A stretch of 64,000 bases of DNA from Acetobacterium wieringae (lineage in GTDB: Bacteria > Bacillota > Clostridia > Eubacteriales > Eubacteriaceae). Where the stretch lies: positions 124,001 to 188,000 of the forward strand of contig NZ_JAIPPU010000004.1 in NCBI RefSeq assembly GCF_026646375.1, read 5' to 3'. The notes under the pieces are model-generated. The model was given only the letters and a program-made list of their open reading frames with translations, searched no databases and had not been told where the DNA came from. The position numbers were made by a program, and so were the translations under genes. Of this stretch, positions 35,183 through 44,601 are shown one piece after another (position 1 is the first letter of the stretch; each line of letters begins with the position of its first letter).

Positions 35183-35585
35183 TGAGTTCATCCTTAACGA
35201 TTTTATTTAAGATACCATTCACGTAATTTTTTCCATCCTCATCTCCGAATTTTTTTGTGAGTTCTATCGCCTCATTAATGACAACTTCAAATGGTACTTT
35301 TTCGTCCATATATTTCAACTCACAAATGGCCAGACGCAAAATTGATTTTTCCACCTTTGGAATACGATCAATTTTCCAGGTGCTTTTAAGATAGCCATCC
35401 AAAAGGTCATCTATTTCCGGAAGATGTGCTTCGGTCGTGTCGATCAAGGACTTTCCATAAGTTAAATCCAATGCGTTATCCTCTAAAAAATATGCAATAC
35501 TTTCGGTAAAATCTCCTGGCTCCGGGTGAAAATCTAATTGAAATACCCCTTTTAACGCATATTCCCGTTCTTTTTTTCGACTCAT
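35169..35585 (-). CDS. nusB: transcription antitermination factor NusB
   Basis: A 138-aa all-helical protein that, with NusE (ribosomal protein S10), assembles on boxA RNA during rRNA transcription. Conserved segments include ALKGVFQLDF near the N-terminus, TWKIDRIPKVEKSILRLAIC near residue 90 and KVPFEVVINEAIELTKKFG. GAAGGAG precedes the ATG. The gene sits directly after an intrinsic terminator that closes the asp23 gene, so its level may depend on readthrough. It overlaps the TsaD-like gene by 14 nt. Confidence 0.95.
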   Translation of the reverse strand: MSRKKEREYALKGVFQLDFHPEPGDFTESIAYFLEDNALDLTYGKSLIDTTEAHLPEIDDLLDGYLKSTWKIDRIPKVEKSILRLAICELKYMDEKVPFEVVINEAIELTKKFGDEDGKNYVNGILNKIVKDELNECP

Positions 35586-35613
35586 GCGCTTCTCCTTCTG
35601 ATTCTAATATTGT

Positions 35614-35633
35614 AAAAAAGGGGCTTTCGCCCC
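35614..35633 (-). terminator. intrinsic terminator between asp23-like gene and nusB
   Basis: On the minus strand GGGGC-GAAA-GCCCC is followed directly by six Ts. The first G of the stem is the last base of the asp23-like stop codon. The stem is short but GC-pure with a stable GNRA tetraloop. Confidence 0.85.
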
Positions 35634-35977
35634 TAGATGCCAGAACCTTCAATTCGGACATTAATTGCAGCTACCTGAAAACCAGCCATGGATTCCACCG
35701 CAACCTTGACTTTCTTCTGAATTGCTTTAGAAACCTTGATAATGTCGACTCCTGGTTCGGTAATCACGTAAACCCAAATCAGCAACCCCTCCGGATCTCT
35801 GGCTATCTTGACACCTTTAATAGTTGATGCAAGATAAAGTTTATCCATGATTTCATCGGTGATTCTTAATGAAATACGCGCTACACCGTTAACGCCAGTA
35901 GCCGCCAGGCTGACAATCGAAGCGATCATTTCGTCTTTGACATTTGGAGCCTGATTGTTTTTCATTTCTAGTTTCAT
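35633..35977 (-). CDS. Asp23/Gls24-family envelope stress protein
   Basis: A 114-aa protein of the Asp23 family (MIASIVSLAATGVNGVARI near residue 17; VYVITEPGVDIIKVSKAIQK near residue 70). In staphylococci Asp23 is tethered at the membrane and linked to alkaline and envelope stress; the clostridial copy next to nusB and efp is conserved but of unclear role. AGGT lies about 8 nt before the ATG. It begins 18 nt after the CD1247-like gene and ends inside the base of a terminator hairpin. Confidence 0.88.
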   Translation of the reverse strand: MKLEMKNNQAPNVKDEMIASIVSLAATGVNGVARISLRITDEIMDKLYLASTIKGVKIARDPEGLLIWVYVITEPGVDIIKVSKAIQKKVKVAVESMAGFQVAAINVRIEGSGI

Positions 35978-35995
35978 CTTAATTACCTGTGTTCT

Positions 35996-36427
35996 TTAGA
36001 TTTCCTGATGACAATCGCAACCATCCTCGCCACAACATGATATTTCTTCATTCAGGATAAATGGGGCACCACAGTCCGGGCACGCTACGGTGTTATTTTC
36101 AAACGACTCAAATTCGGTAATATAAACATTGCCACACTCTGGACAAATGATCTCGTAATATTCCTCTTCATCAAATTCGTAATCATCATCGTCACCGAAG
36201 TCTTCATCGAGAATGAATTCTTCGAGTTCAGAAAGATCATCGTCAACCATTTCCACATATTCTTCCAGTTCTTCCTGCGCTTCGGTAATGCCATCCAGGG
36301 CATCAACAATATCTTCAAGAATATCCAATACCTGTACCAGAACCTTACCTTCGTTGGAAGCCTGATCTAATTCCAGCCCATCAACCAGCCCCTTGGTGTA
36401 TGCGACTTTTTCATTAATAAACTTCAT
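35996..36427 (-). CDS. acidic zinc-ribbon protein with CD1247-type N-terminal domain
   Basis: A 143-aa protein. The first 30 residues (MKFINEKVAYTKGLVDGLEL) match the domain named after Clostridioides CD1247; then comes a strongly acidic helical stretch (about 45-95), and a zinc ribbon made by CPECG and CPDCG, with a further Cys-rich tail (SCCGEDGCDCH). Function is unknown; zinc or RNA-polymerase-related binding is a guess. The start at 36427 is one base after the efp stop and has GGAAAGGG upstream; the longer frame upstream is the shadow of efp. Conserved placement directly after efp is typical of Clostridia. Confidence 0.8.
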   Translation of the reverse strand: MKFINEKVAYTKGLVDGLELDQASNEGKVLVQVLDILEDIVDALDGITEAQEELEEYVEMVDDDLSELEEFILDEDFGDDDDYEFDEEEYYEIICPECGNVYITEFESFENNTVACPDCGAPFILNEEISCCGEDGCDCHQEI

Positions 36428-36428
36428 T

Positions 36429-36986
36429 TTATACCCTTTCCATGTAATCACCCGTACGGGTGTCAATACGAATCTTATCACCTTGTTCCACGAAAAGTGG
36501 TACGGTGATAATGGCTCCTGTTTCAACAGTTGCCGGCTTATTTGCGCCAGTTGCGGTATCACCTTTAAAGCCAGGATCGGTTTTTACAACTTCCAATTCG
36601 ACAAAATTGGGAGCTGCAACCGAAAATGCCACGCCTTTTAATGATTTCACTGTCGCAATATCGTTTTCTTTTAAATATTTTAATGCTTCCTCAACTTGAC
36701 TAAAGTTTAAAGGAATCTGCTCATAGGATTCCAGATCCATGAAATAATATAGCCCACCATCTTCATATAAATATTCCATCTCACGGGTTTCAACCTGCGC
36801 TTTCGGATAGCGTTCGGTCGGGCTGAATGATTTTTCAACCACTGCTCCTGTAATAACATTTCGAATCTTTGTTCGAACAAAGGCGGCGCCTTTACCTGGT
36901 TTAACGTGTTGGAATTCAATGATCGTAAATGTATTCCCATCCATTTCAAACGTTACACCTTTTTTAAAATCTCCTGCTGATACCAT
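36429..36986 (-). CDS. efp: elongation factor P
   Basis: A 185-aa three-domain factor that relieves ribosome stalling at polyproline. The tip residue is Lys32 in [12 protein letters not shown], and the C-terminal OB domain ends in [17 protein letters not shown], the EF-P signature. No obvious EpmA/EpmB-type modification genes are in the window. GGAGG precedes the ATG. A promoter lies about 60 nt upstream. One base separates its stop from the CD1247-like gene. Confidence 0.97.
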   Translation of the reverse strand: MVSAGDFKKGVTFEMDGNTFTIIEFQHVKPGKGAAFVRTKIRNVITGAVVEKSFSPTERYPKAQVETREMEYLYEDGGLYYFMDLESYEQIPLNFSQVEEALKYLKENDIATVKSLKGVAFSVAAPNFVELEVVKTDPGFKGDTATGANKPATVETGAIITVPLFVEQGDKIRIDTRTGDYMERV

Positions 36987-37039
36987 GTTAACCTCCGATA
37001 TGCATATGTTAATTTTTACTTTTTAAATTTAGTACTATT

Positions 37040-37068
37040 ATTCTATCACAATTTTTATGAACCGTCAT
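37040..37068 (-). promoter_or_regulatory. efp promoter
   Basis: On the minus strand ATGACG (37063-37068) and TAGAAT (37040-37045) are 17 nt apart, about 54 nt upstream of efp. The -10 is good, the -35 moderate. Confidence 0.45.
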
Positions 37069-37094
37069 CCCAATTTATTATTATCGCTTCATTA

Positions 37095-37949
37095 TCAAAT
37101 GGATAGTTTTCCGGTCAGACACCGGATCCGGCCGCTGAGATCCATTATGGTTTGAATCTCCCGATATCCATTATTCTTTAGTAAATCAATTACATCATCA
37201 GCCTGATGATCCCCTATTTCCAGTGCCAGAAGACCATCTTTTTCTAAAAACAAATGGGCCTCACGAATGATCCGCCGATAAAAATCCAAGCCGGATTCGC
37301 CGCCATCCAAGGCCATATGGGGCTCATAGTCAAGAATGCCCCGATCCAGATGATTCATCTCTGCCCGGCTGATGTACGGCGGATTCGAAACAATTATCTG
37401 GAAGGTTTCTCCGTGCGGGATTGCCGCAAAGAGATCCCCCTGATACAAGGTCAGCTCCCCATCTGCCAATTGATCGGCATTCGTCTTTGCCACTGCCAGT
37501 GCCGCCACCGAAAAATCACTAAGACAGACGTCGGCCTGTTTAAAATATTTTTTGATCGAAATGCCAATCGCCCCACTGCCTGTGCACAGATCCAGAATTT
37601 TAGCACCCTTTGGATAGTTTAGTTGTAAATATTCAAGCAGGTACTCCACCATCGGTTCGGTGTCGGGTCTGGGAATTAAAACATCCCGATTGACGAAAAA
37701 TTCCATACCCATAAATTCTTTTTTTTCCTGGATATAGGCGACCGGTTCTAATTGACAACGTCTTTTTATTGCTTCACGATACGTTGCTTCTTGTTTTAAA
37801 TCCACCGCTTCGTGTGAGTGGGTATAAAAATAAACCCGATCCGTGTCCAGAATTCTGCTCAGTAGAATTTCTGCCTCAAAACCGGGATGCTCGATTCCAG
37901 CCTGAGCCAGCGCCTGCCGTCCAAAATCCAAAATCTCTCTGATGGTCAT
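37095..37949 (-). CDS. prmC: peptide chain release factor N5-glutamine methyltransferase
   Basis: A 284-aa SAM methyltransferase that modifies the GGQ glutamine of release factors. It has the helical N-terminal domain (REILDFGRQALAQAGI), the conserved EPVAYIQEKKEFMGMEFFV near residue 68, SAM motif ILDLCTGSGAIGISI near 115 and the catalytic NPPYIS near 188. It follows rpmE across an intrinsic terminator and precedes efp. The rpmE-prmC order is common in Clostridia, where prfA often follows; prfA is absent here. Confidence 0.95.
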   Translation of the reverse strand: MTIREILDFGRQALAQAGIEHPGFEAEILLSRILDTDRVYFYTHSHEAVDLKQEATYREAIKRRCQLEPVAYIQEKKEFMGMEFFVNRDVLIPRPDTEPMVEYLLEYLQLNYPKGAKILDLCTGSGAIGISIKKYFKQADVCLSDFSVAALAVAKTNADQLADGELTLYQGDLFAAIPHGETFQIIVSNPPYISRAEMNHLDRGILDYEPHMALDGGESGLDFYRRIIREAHLFLEKDGLLALEIGDHQADDVIDLLKNNGYREIQTIMDLSGRIRCLTGKLSI

Positions 37950-37996
37950 TTTTCTACCTCAACATAAAACAAAAAAACCGTGCATAACTGAACAAG

Positions 37997-38022
37997 AAAA
38001 AAGCCGGTTACAAGAACCGACT
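37997..38022 (-). terminator. intrinsic terminator of rpmE
   Basis: On the minus strand AGTCGGTT and AACCGGCT pair (one G-U) around CTTGT and are followed by Ts (complement of 37997-38002). prmC beyond it must be read through or have its own promoter. Confidence 0.85.
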
Positions 38023-38028
38023 TCTTTT

Positions 38029-38244
38029 TTATTCTGCTGACTCGTTTTTAATGCCGTATTTTTTATTAAATCGATCAACACGTCCACCAGCATCAACTAG
38101 TTTTTGTTTTCCAGTGAAAAATGGGTGACAAACTGAACAGATTTCCACTTTTAATTCTGGTTTGATAGAACCTGTTTCAAATGTATTTCCACATGCACAC
38201 TTAACTATTGATTTGCCGTAATTTGGATGAATGCCTTCTTTCAT
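38029..38244 (-). CDS. rpmE: 50S ribosomal protein L31
   Basis: A 71-aa ribosomal protein of the zinc-binding (C+) type: cysteines at 16, 18, 36 and 39 (KCACGN and CSVCHPF), then [16 protein letters not shown]. Many Firmicutes also have a zinc-free copy, so this form may be favoured in zinc-replete cells. The ATG at 38244 has GAGG 8 nt upstream; a GTG three codons earlier overlaps that site. It has its own promoter inside the end of rho. Confidence 0.95.
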   Translation of the reverse strand: MKEGIHPNYGKSIVKCACGNTFETGSIKPELKVEICSVCHPFFTGKQKLVDAGGRVDRFNKKYGIKNESAE

Positions 38245-38302
38245 CGAATCCACCTCGTTTCTTATTTATTTAATTGCTTATTGTTATTTTATCAACCGTG
38301 AT

Positions 38303-38331
38303 ATTATATCAGACTTTTCTTAAAAGATCAA
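38303..38331 (-). promoter_or_regulatory. rpmE promoter overlapping the rho stop
   Basis: On the minus strand TTGATC (38326-38331) and a perfect TATAAT (38303-38308) are 17 nt apart. The -35 includes the rho stop codon. Confidence 0.65.
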
Positions 38332-40088
38332 ATATTTTGTGCCTTATATTTATCAATAAATTTTTTCATAAATGCTTCATTGTCTTTGGTGCGTTCCAGA
38401 ATCGAAATAATCTTATCGGTGAGATCATAAACCGTGGTTCCCTTGTAAAGCTTGCGAATATCAAAGCTGACTTTCAGCTCTTCGTTGGATAACAGCTTCT
38501 CTTCTCGACGGGTACCGGAACGGTTTAGGTTGATGGCCGGGTAGATCCGTCGCTCCGCCAGTTCCCGCTCCAAATGTAATTCCATATTGCCAGTCCCCTT
38601 GAATTCTTCAAAGATGATATCATCCATTCGGCTGCCGGTATCCACCAGGGCGGTGGCCAGAATCGTCAGACTGCCACCTTCTTCCACGTTTCGGGCCGAA
38701 CCAAAGAATTTTTTGGGGAAGAATAACGCTTCCGGATCCAGACCACCAGACAACGTCCGACCTGAGGGCGATACCACCAGGTTGTTACCCCGGGTCAGCC
38801 GGGTTAAACTATCAACCAGGATCACCACGTCTTTGCCCTGTTCAACCAGGCGTTTGCCCCGTTCCAGAACAATTTCAGCCACCTTGATGTGATTTTCCGG
38901 GGGCTGATCAAAGGTCGAAAAAACAATATCGGCATCGATGGATCGTTTCATATCGGTGACTTCTTCCGGCCGTTCATCAACCAACAGAATAATCAGTTCG
39001 ATTTCTGGGTGATTGGTGGTGATGCCATTGGCAATTTCCTTTAGGAGAATCGTCTTGCCCGCCTTCGGCGGGGCCACAATCAGTCCACGCTGACCTTTAC
39101 CCATCGGAGAAAAGAGATCAATCATCCTGGTTGACACTACATCCTGGGTCGTTTCCAGAGTGATCCGCTGCTCCGGAAAAATTGGTGTCAATCGTTCAAA
39201 TCGCGGTCGATTGGCAATTCTTTCGGGAATAGCGCCATTAACCGTTTCGACATAAAGTAACGCATCAAACTTTTCATTCTCACTGGACATCTTAATCTTA
39301 CCGACAACTTTGTCACCAGTCCGCAGATTAAATCGTCGGATTTGATTGGCTGGAACATAGATATCATGGTCGCCAGATAGATAATGGTTGGTTCGAAGAA
39401 ACCCAAAACCATCGGGGTTGACATCCAGTATTCCTTCCTGGGAATTTTTAAAGCGATCCCGATCCTTTTTATCATCAACATAGAGCATACTGTTGATTTT
39501 TTGAATGATGTCTGCCGTTTTGGTGCCGTTGACCTTTTCCAAAAACAGCATCGCTGAGTATTTTTCGCCAGTCTTAGGCGGTCGCACCTTGCCGCTTAAG
39601 ACATCCCCGGTTTCCAGTTTGAACTTCTGGATTTGCGAACCGGAAATATAGACGAATTCCTCATTGGATTTCATCTCTTTGTTTTTAACAAAACCAAAAC
39701 CTTCCGGCAGGATTTCCAGATTTCCTTCCACCACCACCACATTATCCATGGAATCTTTGATCTTATAATAGGGTGATCGGGCACCGTTTGACCCATTCGC
39801 GATCCGCGAATGGGTTTGAGCTGGCTGTTTTTCAGGAGTAATTTTTTCAGCTGGCGTTTTTTCCGATATTTCTTTACTGTCTGTCAATCCTTCTTTTTCC
39901 TTTATCTCATGATGATGGGCGTGATGATGCTGTTGATGCGCTAATTGATCTGCCGAGGACTCCATTTTTTCTTCGATGGCCTCAATCAACTCAATTTTTT
40001 TAAGTCGGCTGGTTTTTTCGATACCCAGACTTTCCGCCTGTTTACGCAATTCAACAACCGTCAAATCTTCCAGTGATTTCTTTTCCAA
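38328..40088 (-). CDS. rho: transcription termination factor Rho with duplicated RNA-binding domain
   Basis: A 586-aa hexameric RNA helicase. Residues 1-45 are the Rho N-terminal helical domain; 46-110 is a charged linker with a His-rich run (HQQHHHAHHH, 51-60). Two successive cold-shock-like RNA-binding domains follow: about 118-188 (LEILPEGFGFVKNKEM, VNG end) and about 216-285 (ILDVNPDGFGFLRTNHYL, VNG end). The ATPase core has Walker A APPKAGKT (339-346) and LILLVDERPEEVTDMKRS. Typical Rho has about 420 aa and one such domain. The start is TTG with GGAGG 6 nt upstream. Confidence 0.95.
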   Translation of the reverse strand: MEKKSLEDLTVVELRKQAESLGIEKTSRLKKIELIEAIEEKMESSADQLAHQQHHHAHHHEIKEKEGLTDSKEISEKTPAEKITPEKQPAQTHSRIANGSNGARSPYYKIKDSMDNVVVVEGNLEILPEGFGFVKNKEMKSNEEFVYISGSQIQKFKLETGDVLSGKVRPPKTGEKYSAMLFLEKVNGTKTADIIQKINSMLYVDDKKDRDRFKNSQEGILDVNPDGFGFLRTNHYLSGDHDIYVPANQIRRFNLRTGDKVVGKIKMSSENEKFDALLYVETVNGAIPERIANRPRFERLTPIFPEQRITLETTQDVVSTRMIDLFSPMGKGQRGLIVAPPKAGKTILLKEIANGITTNHPEIELIILLVDERPEEVTDMKRSIDADIVFSTFDQPPENHIKVAEIVLERGKRLVEQGKDVVILVDSLTRLTRGNNLVVSPSGRTLSGGLDPEALFFPKKFFGSARNVEEGGSLTILATALVDTGSRMDDIIFEEFKGTGNMELHLERELAERRIYPAINLNRSGTRREEKLLSNEELKVSFDIRKLYKGTTVYDLTDKIISILERTKDNEAFMKKFIDKYKAQNI

Positions 40089-40226
40089 TATGTGCCTCCA
40101 TGGGTTGTAGATGGTTTTAGATGTTGTTTTGAATGAATGTTATGATTTTATTTTTTGATTTTGCTGTGCTGATATGATTCTTCAAGTCGCAGAGTAATCT
40201 GAAGGTTTGTTTAATGTAGATACCTT

Positions 40227-40255
40227 AATCTACCATAAATATCCATTCTTGTCAA
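40227..40255 (-). promoter_or_regulatory. rho promoter and leader
   Basis: On the minus strand a consensus TTGACA (40250-40255) and TAGATT (40227-40232) are 17 nt apart. Transcripts would carry a leader of about 130 nt; its start region has a GTAGAT/ATCTAC pairing at the -10. The rest of the gap 40089-40390 holds only the repeat at 40299. Confidence 0.6.
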
Positions 40256-40298
40256 AAAACCAGGTGACACTTAATGGTTTTGTGTGTTCCAACTGGCC

Positions 40299-40370
40299 TG
40301 TACCAACAATTGTTAACAATGTCGCCTGTTGCGGAATCGAACACCCGATTAACAACTGGTCGGTACGGTA
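40299..40370. repeat. TACCGAC-type palindromic repeat upstream of rho
   Basis: The ends GTACCAACAATTGTTAA and TTAACAACTGGTCGGTAC are inverted copies with about 15 matches over 18 positions, 30 nt apart. The right arm matches the element at 17001 and the left arm matches 51369. It lies between the maturase stop and the rho promoter and has no U-tract. Confidence 0.55.
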
Positions 40371-40390
40371 GTCCAAACGACCGTAACAGC

Positions 40391-41740
40391 TTATTCCTGT
40401 TCGTTTTCAATAATTGAAATCATAATGGCGTTTTCCACCCGCCGCCGCTCAATTTCACAACTAACGAAATGCGGTTTCATAATGGTGCCGTTAAAGTTAT
40501 AGGCATTGGCATGACAGCCACCGCCGCAGAAATATTTTGCCCAACAGCTTTGGCAATCTTCTTTTTCCAGCAGATTTCCGGCATCAAAAATTTTTTTGAT
40601 TGCATCATTGGTGATGCCATTACTCACATCCCCCATTTTAAATGCTTCATTGCCAACAAACTGATGGCAGGGGTAGATGTCCCCTTCCGGCGTCACTGCC
40701 ACATAATCCTTACCCGCTCCACATCCGGATAGCCGTTTGTAAACGCAGGGGCCATGATCCAGATCAACATTAAAATGGAAAAAGTTATAGTGTAGTCCCG
40801 CTTCATGGCGCTTCAGGTAGTCCAAAGCCAGCGCATCATATTCTGCCATTATAGTGGGGAGATCGGACTCAGTCAGAGCATAATCGTGAGTTGCCTCAGC
40901 CACCACAGGTTCCACGGAAATACTTTTAAAACCCTCTGAAGCCAAAAACTGAACATCCTTGGCAAAATCCAAGTTGTGATGCGTATAGGTTCCCCGGACA
41001 TAATGATCTTTATCGCCCCGCATTTCAGCCATGGCTTTAATGTTGTCGATAATCACATCGAAAGAGCCCTGATCATTGATCGTTTGCCGCATCTGATCAT
41101 TGACTTCTTTTCGACCATCCAGACTAAGCACAATATTATCCATGGTCTCGTTAAGATATTCCCGGGTTTCGGCATTTAACAGCACCCCATTCGTGGTCAT
41201 TGTGAATTTAAATTGCTTATTGTTTTTGGCGGCCATTGCTTTGCCATATACCACTAATTGTTTAACCACATCCAGATTCATCAGCGGTTCGCCACCGAAG
41301 AAATCAACTTCCAGGTTTTTTCGGTTTTTGGACTGTTTAATAATAAAATCGATGGCTTTTTTACCAACTTCCAACGGCATCAGCAGTTTTTCACCATCAA
41401 AGTCACCTTGCGCAGCAAAGCAATAAGCGCATTTCAAATTGCAGTCATGGGCGACATGTAGGCATAAAGCCTTGATCAGATCTTCATTGGCGTAGTTTTC
41501 CCGTTGATAGTTCATTTCCCGGAACAATAGCCCTGCCGCTTTGACATCGTCCAATTCATTCAGGCATTCGTTGAGTTCGATCAGTGAATATTTTTTTTGA
41601 TAGCTGGCAATGATTTCGGCTCTGGTTTTATCTTCATAGTGATCCAGTACTTCAAATGTCAGTTCGTCAACCGTCAGTACTGTGCTGGTATCCACGTCCA
41701 AAACAATATTGAGACCATTCTTTTTATATTTATGTATCAT
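40391..41740 (-). CDS. scfB: SCIFF thioether-peptide maturase (radical SAM/SPASM)
   Basis: A 449-aa radical SAM protein that installs Cys-to-Thr thioether links in the SCIFF peptide. An N-terminal PqqD-like recognition region (about 1-80) precedes the cluster motif CNLKCAYC (Cys100, 104, 107). The SPASM part binds auxiliary clusters with GPCVYKRLSGCGAG, GDIYPCHQF and CQSCWAKYFCGGGCHANAY. The start is the ATG at 41740 behind GGGAG; the frame runs five codons further to an ATG with no site. The SCIFF gene lies immediately upstream, and an intrinsic terminator separates the two, which should give more peptide than enzyme. Confidence 0.95.
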   Translation of the reverse strand: MIHKYKKNGLNIVLDVDTSTVLTVDELTFEVLDHYEDKTRAEIIASYQKKYSLIELNECLNELDDVKAAGLLFREMNYQRENYANEDLIKALCLHVAHDCNLKCAYCFAAQGDFDGEKLLMPLEVGKKAIDFIIKQSKNRKNLEVDFFGGEPLMNLDVVKQLVVYGKAMAAKNNKQFKFTMTTNGVLLNAETREYLNETMDNIVLSLDGRKEVNDQMRQTINDQGSFDVIIDNIKAMAEMRGDKDHYVRGTYTHHNLDFAKDVQFLASEGFKSISVEPVVAEATHDYALTESDLPTIMAEYDALALDYLKRHEAGLHYNFFHFNVDLDHGPCVYKRLSGCGAGKDYVAVTPEGDIYPCHQFVGNEAFKMGDVSNGITNDAIKKIFDAGNLLEKEDCQSCWAKYFCGGGCHANAYNFNGTIMKPHFVSCEIERRRVENAIMISIIENEQE

Positions 41741-41756
41741 TTTTTCTCCCATCATG

Positions 41757-41788
41757 AAAAAAGGGACTATCTCTTACGAGACAGCCCC
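41757..41788 (-). terminator. intrinsic terminator between scfA and scfB
   Basis: On the minus strand GGGGCTGTCTC pairs with GAGATAGTCCC (two G-U pairs) over a short loop, followed by six Ts and then the scfB ribosome site. Partial readthrough would set a high peptide to enzyme ratio. Confidence 0.8.
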
Positions 41789-41803
41789 TTTCAGGCTTGT
41801 TTA

Positions 41804-41950
41804 TTATTTTTCAGTCGTTTGTTTGCATTTTTGATTTCCTACCGTGCAGGATGTTTTACAGGCAGATTGACAGGAAGTTTGACATTCCCCGCATCCTCTG
41901 TTCTTCACATCTGTGAGTTTACCTTCTTTAATGATTTTAATGTGCTTCAA
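41804..41950 (-). CDS. scfA: SCIFF six-cysteine ribosomal peptide precursor
   Basis: A 48-aa peptide with the SCIFF hallmark of six cysteines in its C-terminal half: Cys20, 23, 27, 31, 35 and 42, in the core CGECQTSCQSACKTSC. The start MKHIK is typical of the family and uses TTG at 41950, with AAGGGAG 8 nt upstream; a GTG three codons earlier lies too close to that site. The adjacent maturase should convert it into a thioether-bridged product of unknown biological role. SCIFF is nearly universal in Clostridia, and yajC lies upstream here. Confidence 0.95.
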   Translation of the reverse strand: MKHIKIIKEGKLTDVKNRGCGECQTSCQSACKTSCTVGNQKCKQTTEK

Positions 41951-42038
41951 ATTGTTCACTCCCTTCAAAAATAGTTATTCCCGACAATTACCGGCACACC
42001 CGCTAAAATCCGGATCGCCGAGTGATGGTCAGTTCTCT

Positions 42039-42419
42039 TTATTTTTTGTATTCGTCGATTTCTTCAAATTCAGCATCGACAACGATTTCTTCATTATCCA
42101 GATCTTCCAGTTCTTCAAAATTGTCATCTTCTGTTGCTACAACAGCGTCCCCAACATTGACAATTCGGGCAATAGCCGATTTGGTAATCAACGCCTTATG
42201 ATAATCTGGCAATAATTCGATGGTGACATTTTCTTCACCAATCGCATAGACGATTCCATAAAATCCGCCAATTGTAATAATCTCATCCCCTGGTTTCATA
42301 CTGGATCGCATTTCTTTAATCTCTTTTTGCTGTTTTTGTTGTGGTCGTAAAACAAAGAAATAAAAAAACACCAGTACTAAAATCAGCGGGAGAATTAATG
42401 TAAAATCAATTCCAAACAT
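42039..42419 (-). CDS. yajC: preprotein translocase accessory subunit YajC
   Basis: A 126-aa protein with one N-terminal membrane helix ([17 protein letters not shown], about 8-24) followed by [13 protein letters not shown] and a small beta domain ([13 protein letters not shown], [10 protein letters not shown]). It associates with SecDF and the Sec translocon. The C-terminal 35 residues are strongly acidic, longer than in typical YajC. AGGAGAATGTGA precedes the ATG. It follows tgt by 18 nt in the ruvAB-queA-tgt-yajC order. Confidence 0.93.
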   Translation of the reverse strand: MFGIDFTLILPLILVLVFFYFFVLRPQQKQQKEIKEMRSSMKPGDEIITIGGFYGIVYAIGEENVTIELLPDYHKALITKSAIARIVNVGDAVVATEDDNFEELEDLDNEEIVVDAEFEEIDEYKK

Positions 42420-42437
42420 TCACATTCTCCTTCATCT

Positions 42438-43568
<1,131 letters not shown>

Positions 43569-43575
43569 CTATTTT

Positions 43576-44601
43576 TCACTCAATAAACAAGGCGTCCCCA
43601 AAGCTGAAAAAACGATATTTCCAGTCAATGGCCGTTTGATAGGCTTTCATAATCGCTTCCCGGTTATAAAAAGCCGAGACTAGCATCAGCAGGGTCGATT
43701 CGGGCAGGTGGAAATTAGTGATCAAAGCATCCACTACCTCCCATTCATAGCCCGGATAAATAAAAATATCGGTGACCCCAGTGTAAGCGGTCACCACCCC
43801 GTCATGCAGCTTGGCATTACTCTCCAGGGTTCGCACCGAGGTGGTACCCACTGCGATAACCCGGCCGCCCCGTTCTTTGGTTCGTTTGACAGCCCTGGCG
43901 GTTTCTTCCGGCACCTCATAATATTCTTCGTGCATATGATGTTCTTCGATCACCTCACATTTAACCGGACGAAAGGTGCCTATACCCACATGAAGCGTCA
44001 CCTCAGCGATCTCCACCCCCATCTCTTCAATTTTTTGAAGCAGATCAGGGGTGAAATGAAGCCCGGCGGTAGGAGCTGCTGAGGAGCCTTCCCGCTTGGC
44101 ATAAACAGTCTGGTAGCGGTTATTATCTGTCAAGGTTTCATGAATGTAGGGCGGTACCGGCATCAGACCGATCTCATCGATGATTTCCTCAAAAACACCG
44201 GAATATTCAAAACTGATAATTCGCAGACCACCCTGGGTAGTTCCCGTGATTTCGCCCTTTAGCTCGGGACTAAAAACGATCCGGGCACCAACCCGGGCCC
44301 GTTTTCCCGGCTTAACCATGATTTCCCAGTCTTTCTGGGACAGATGCCGGAGCAACAGGATCTCCACCTTACCACCGGTATCCTCCCGGGTGCCAAACAA
44401 TCGTCCCGGTAATACCTTGGTGTTGTTCATCACCAGTAAATCTCCAGGCCGCAAATAGTTTGTTATCTCAAAAAAATGATGATCTTCGATCGTGTTTTTC
44501 TTGCGATTGATTACCATTAACCGCGAGTTGTCTCTTTTTTCCAGGGGACATTGGGCAATCAGTTCGTCCGGGAGATCATAATAAAAGTCCGTTTTATTCA
44601 T
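43576..44601 (-). CDS. queA: S-adenosylmethionine:tRNA ribosyltransferase-isomerase
   Basis: A 341-aa enzyme that transfers the ribosyl part of SAM to preQ1 in tRNA, giving epoxyqueuosine. Family segments are [19 protein letters not shown] at the start, [16 protein letters not shown] near residue 178 and [19 protein letters not shown] near 300. The ATG at 44601 overlaps ruvB by 8 nt and has AGGAAGG upstream; longer frames start inside ruvB. It depends on SAM made by MetK, also in the window. Confidence 0.96.
   Translation of the reverse strand: MNKTDFYYDLPDELIAQCPLEKRDNSRLMVINRKKNTIEDHHFFEITNYLRPGDLLVMNNTKVLPGRLFGTREDTGGKVEILLLRHLSQKDWEIMVKPGKRARVGARIVFSPELKGEITGTTQGGLRIISFEYSGVFEEIIDEIGLMPVPPYIHETLTDNNRYQTVYAKREGSSAAPTAGLHFTPDLLQKIEEMGVEIAEVTLHVGIGTFRPVKCEVIEEHHMHEEYYEVPEETARAVKRTKERGGRVIAVGTTSVRTLESNAKLHDGVVTAYTGVTDIFIYPGYEWEVVDALITNFHLPESTLLMLVSAFYNREAIMKAYQTAIDWKYRFFSFGDALFIE

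Noticed and set aside
41913..42215. 100-codon plus-strand frame opposite yajC and scfA
   Set aside because: It is antisense to yajC and the start of scfA with no family match and no ribosome site of note.
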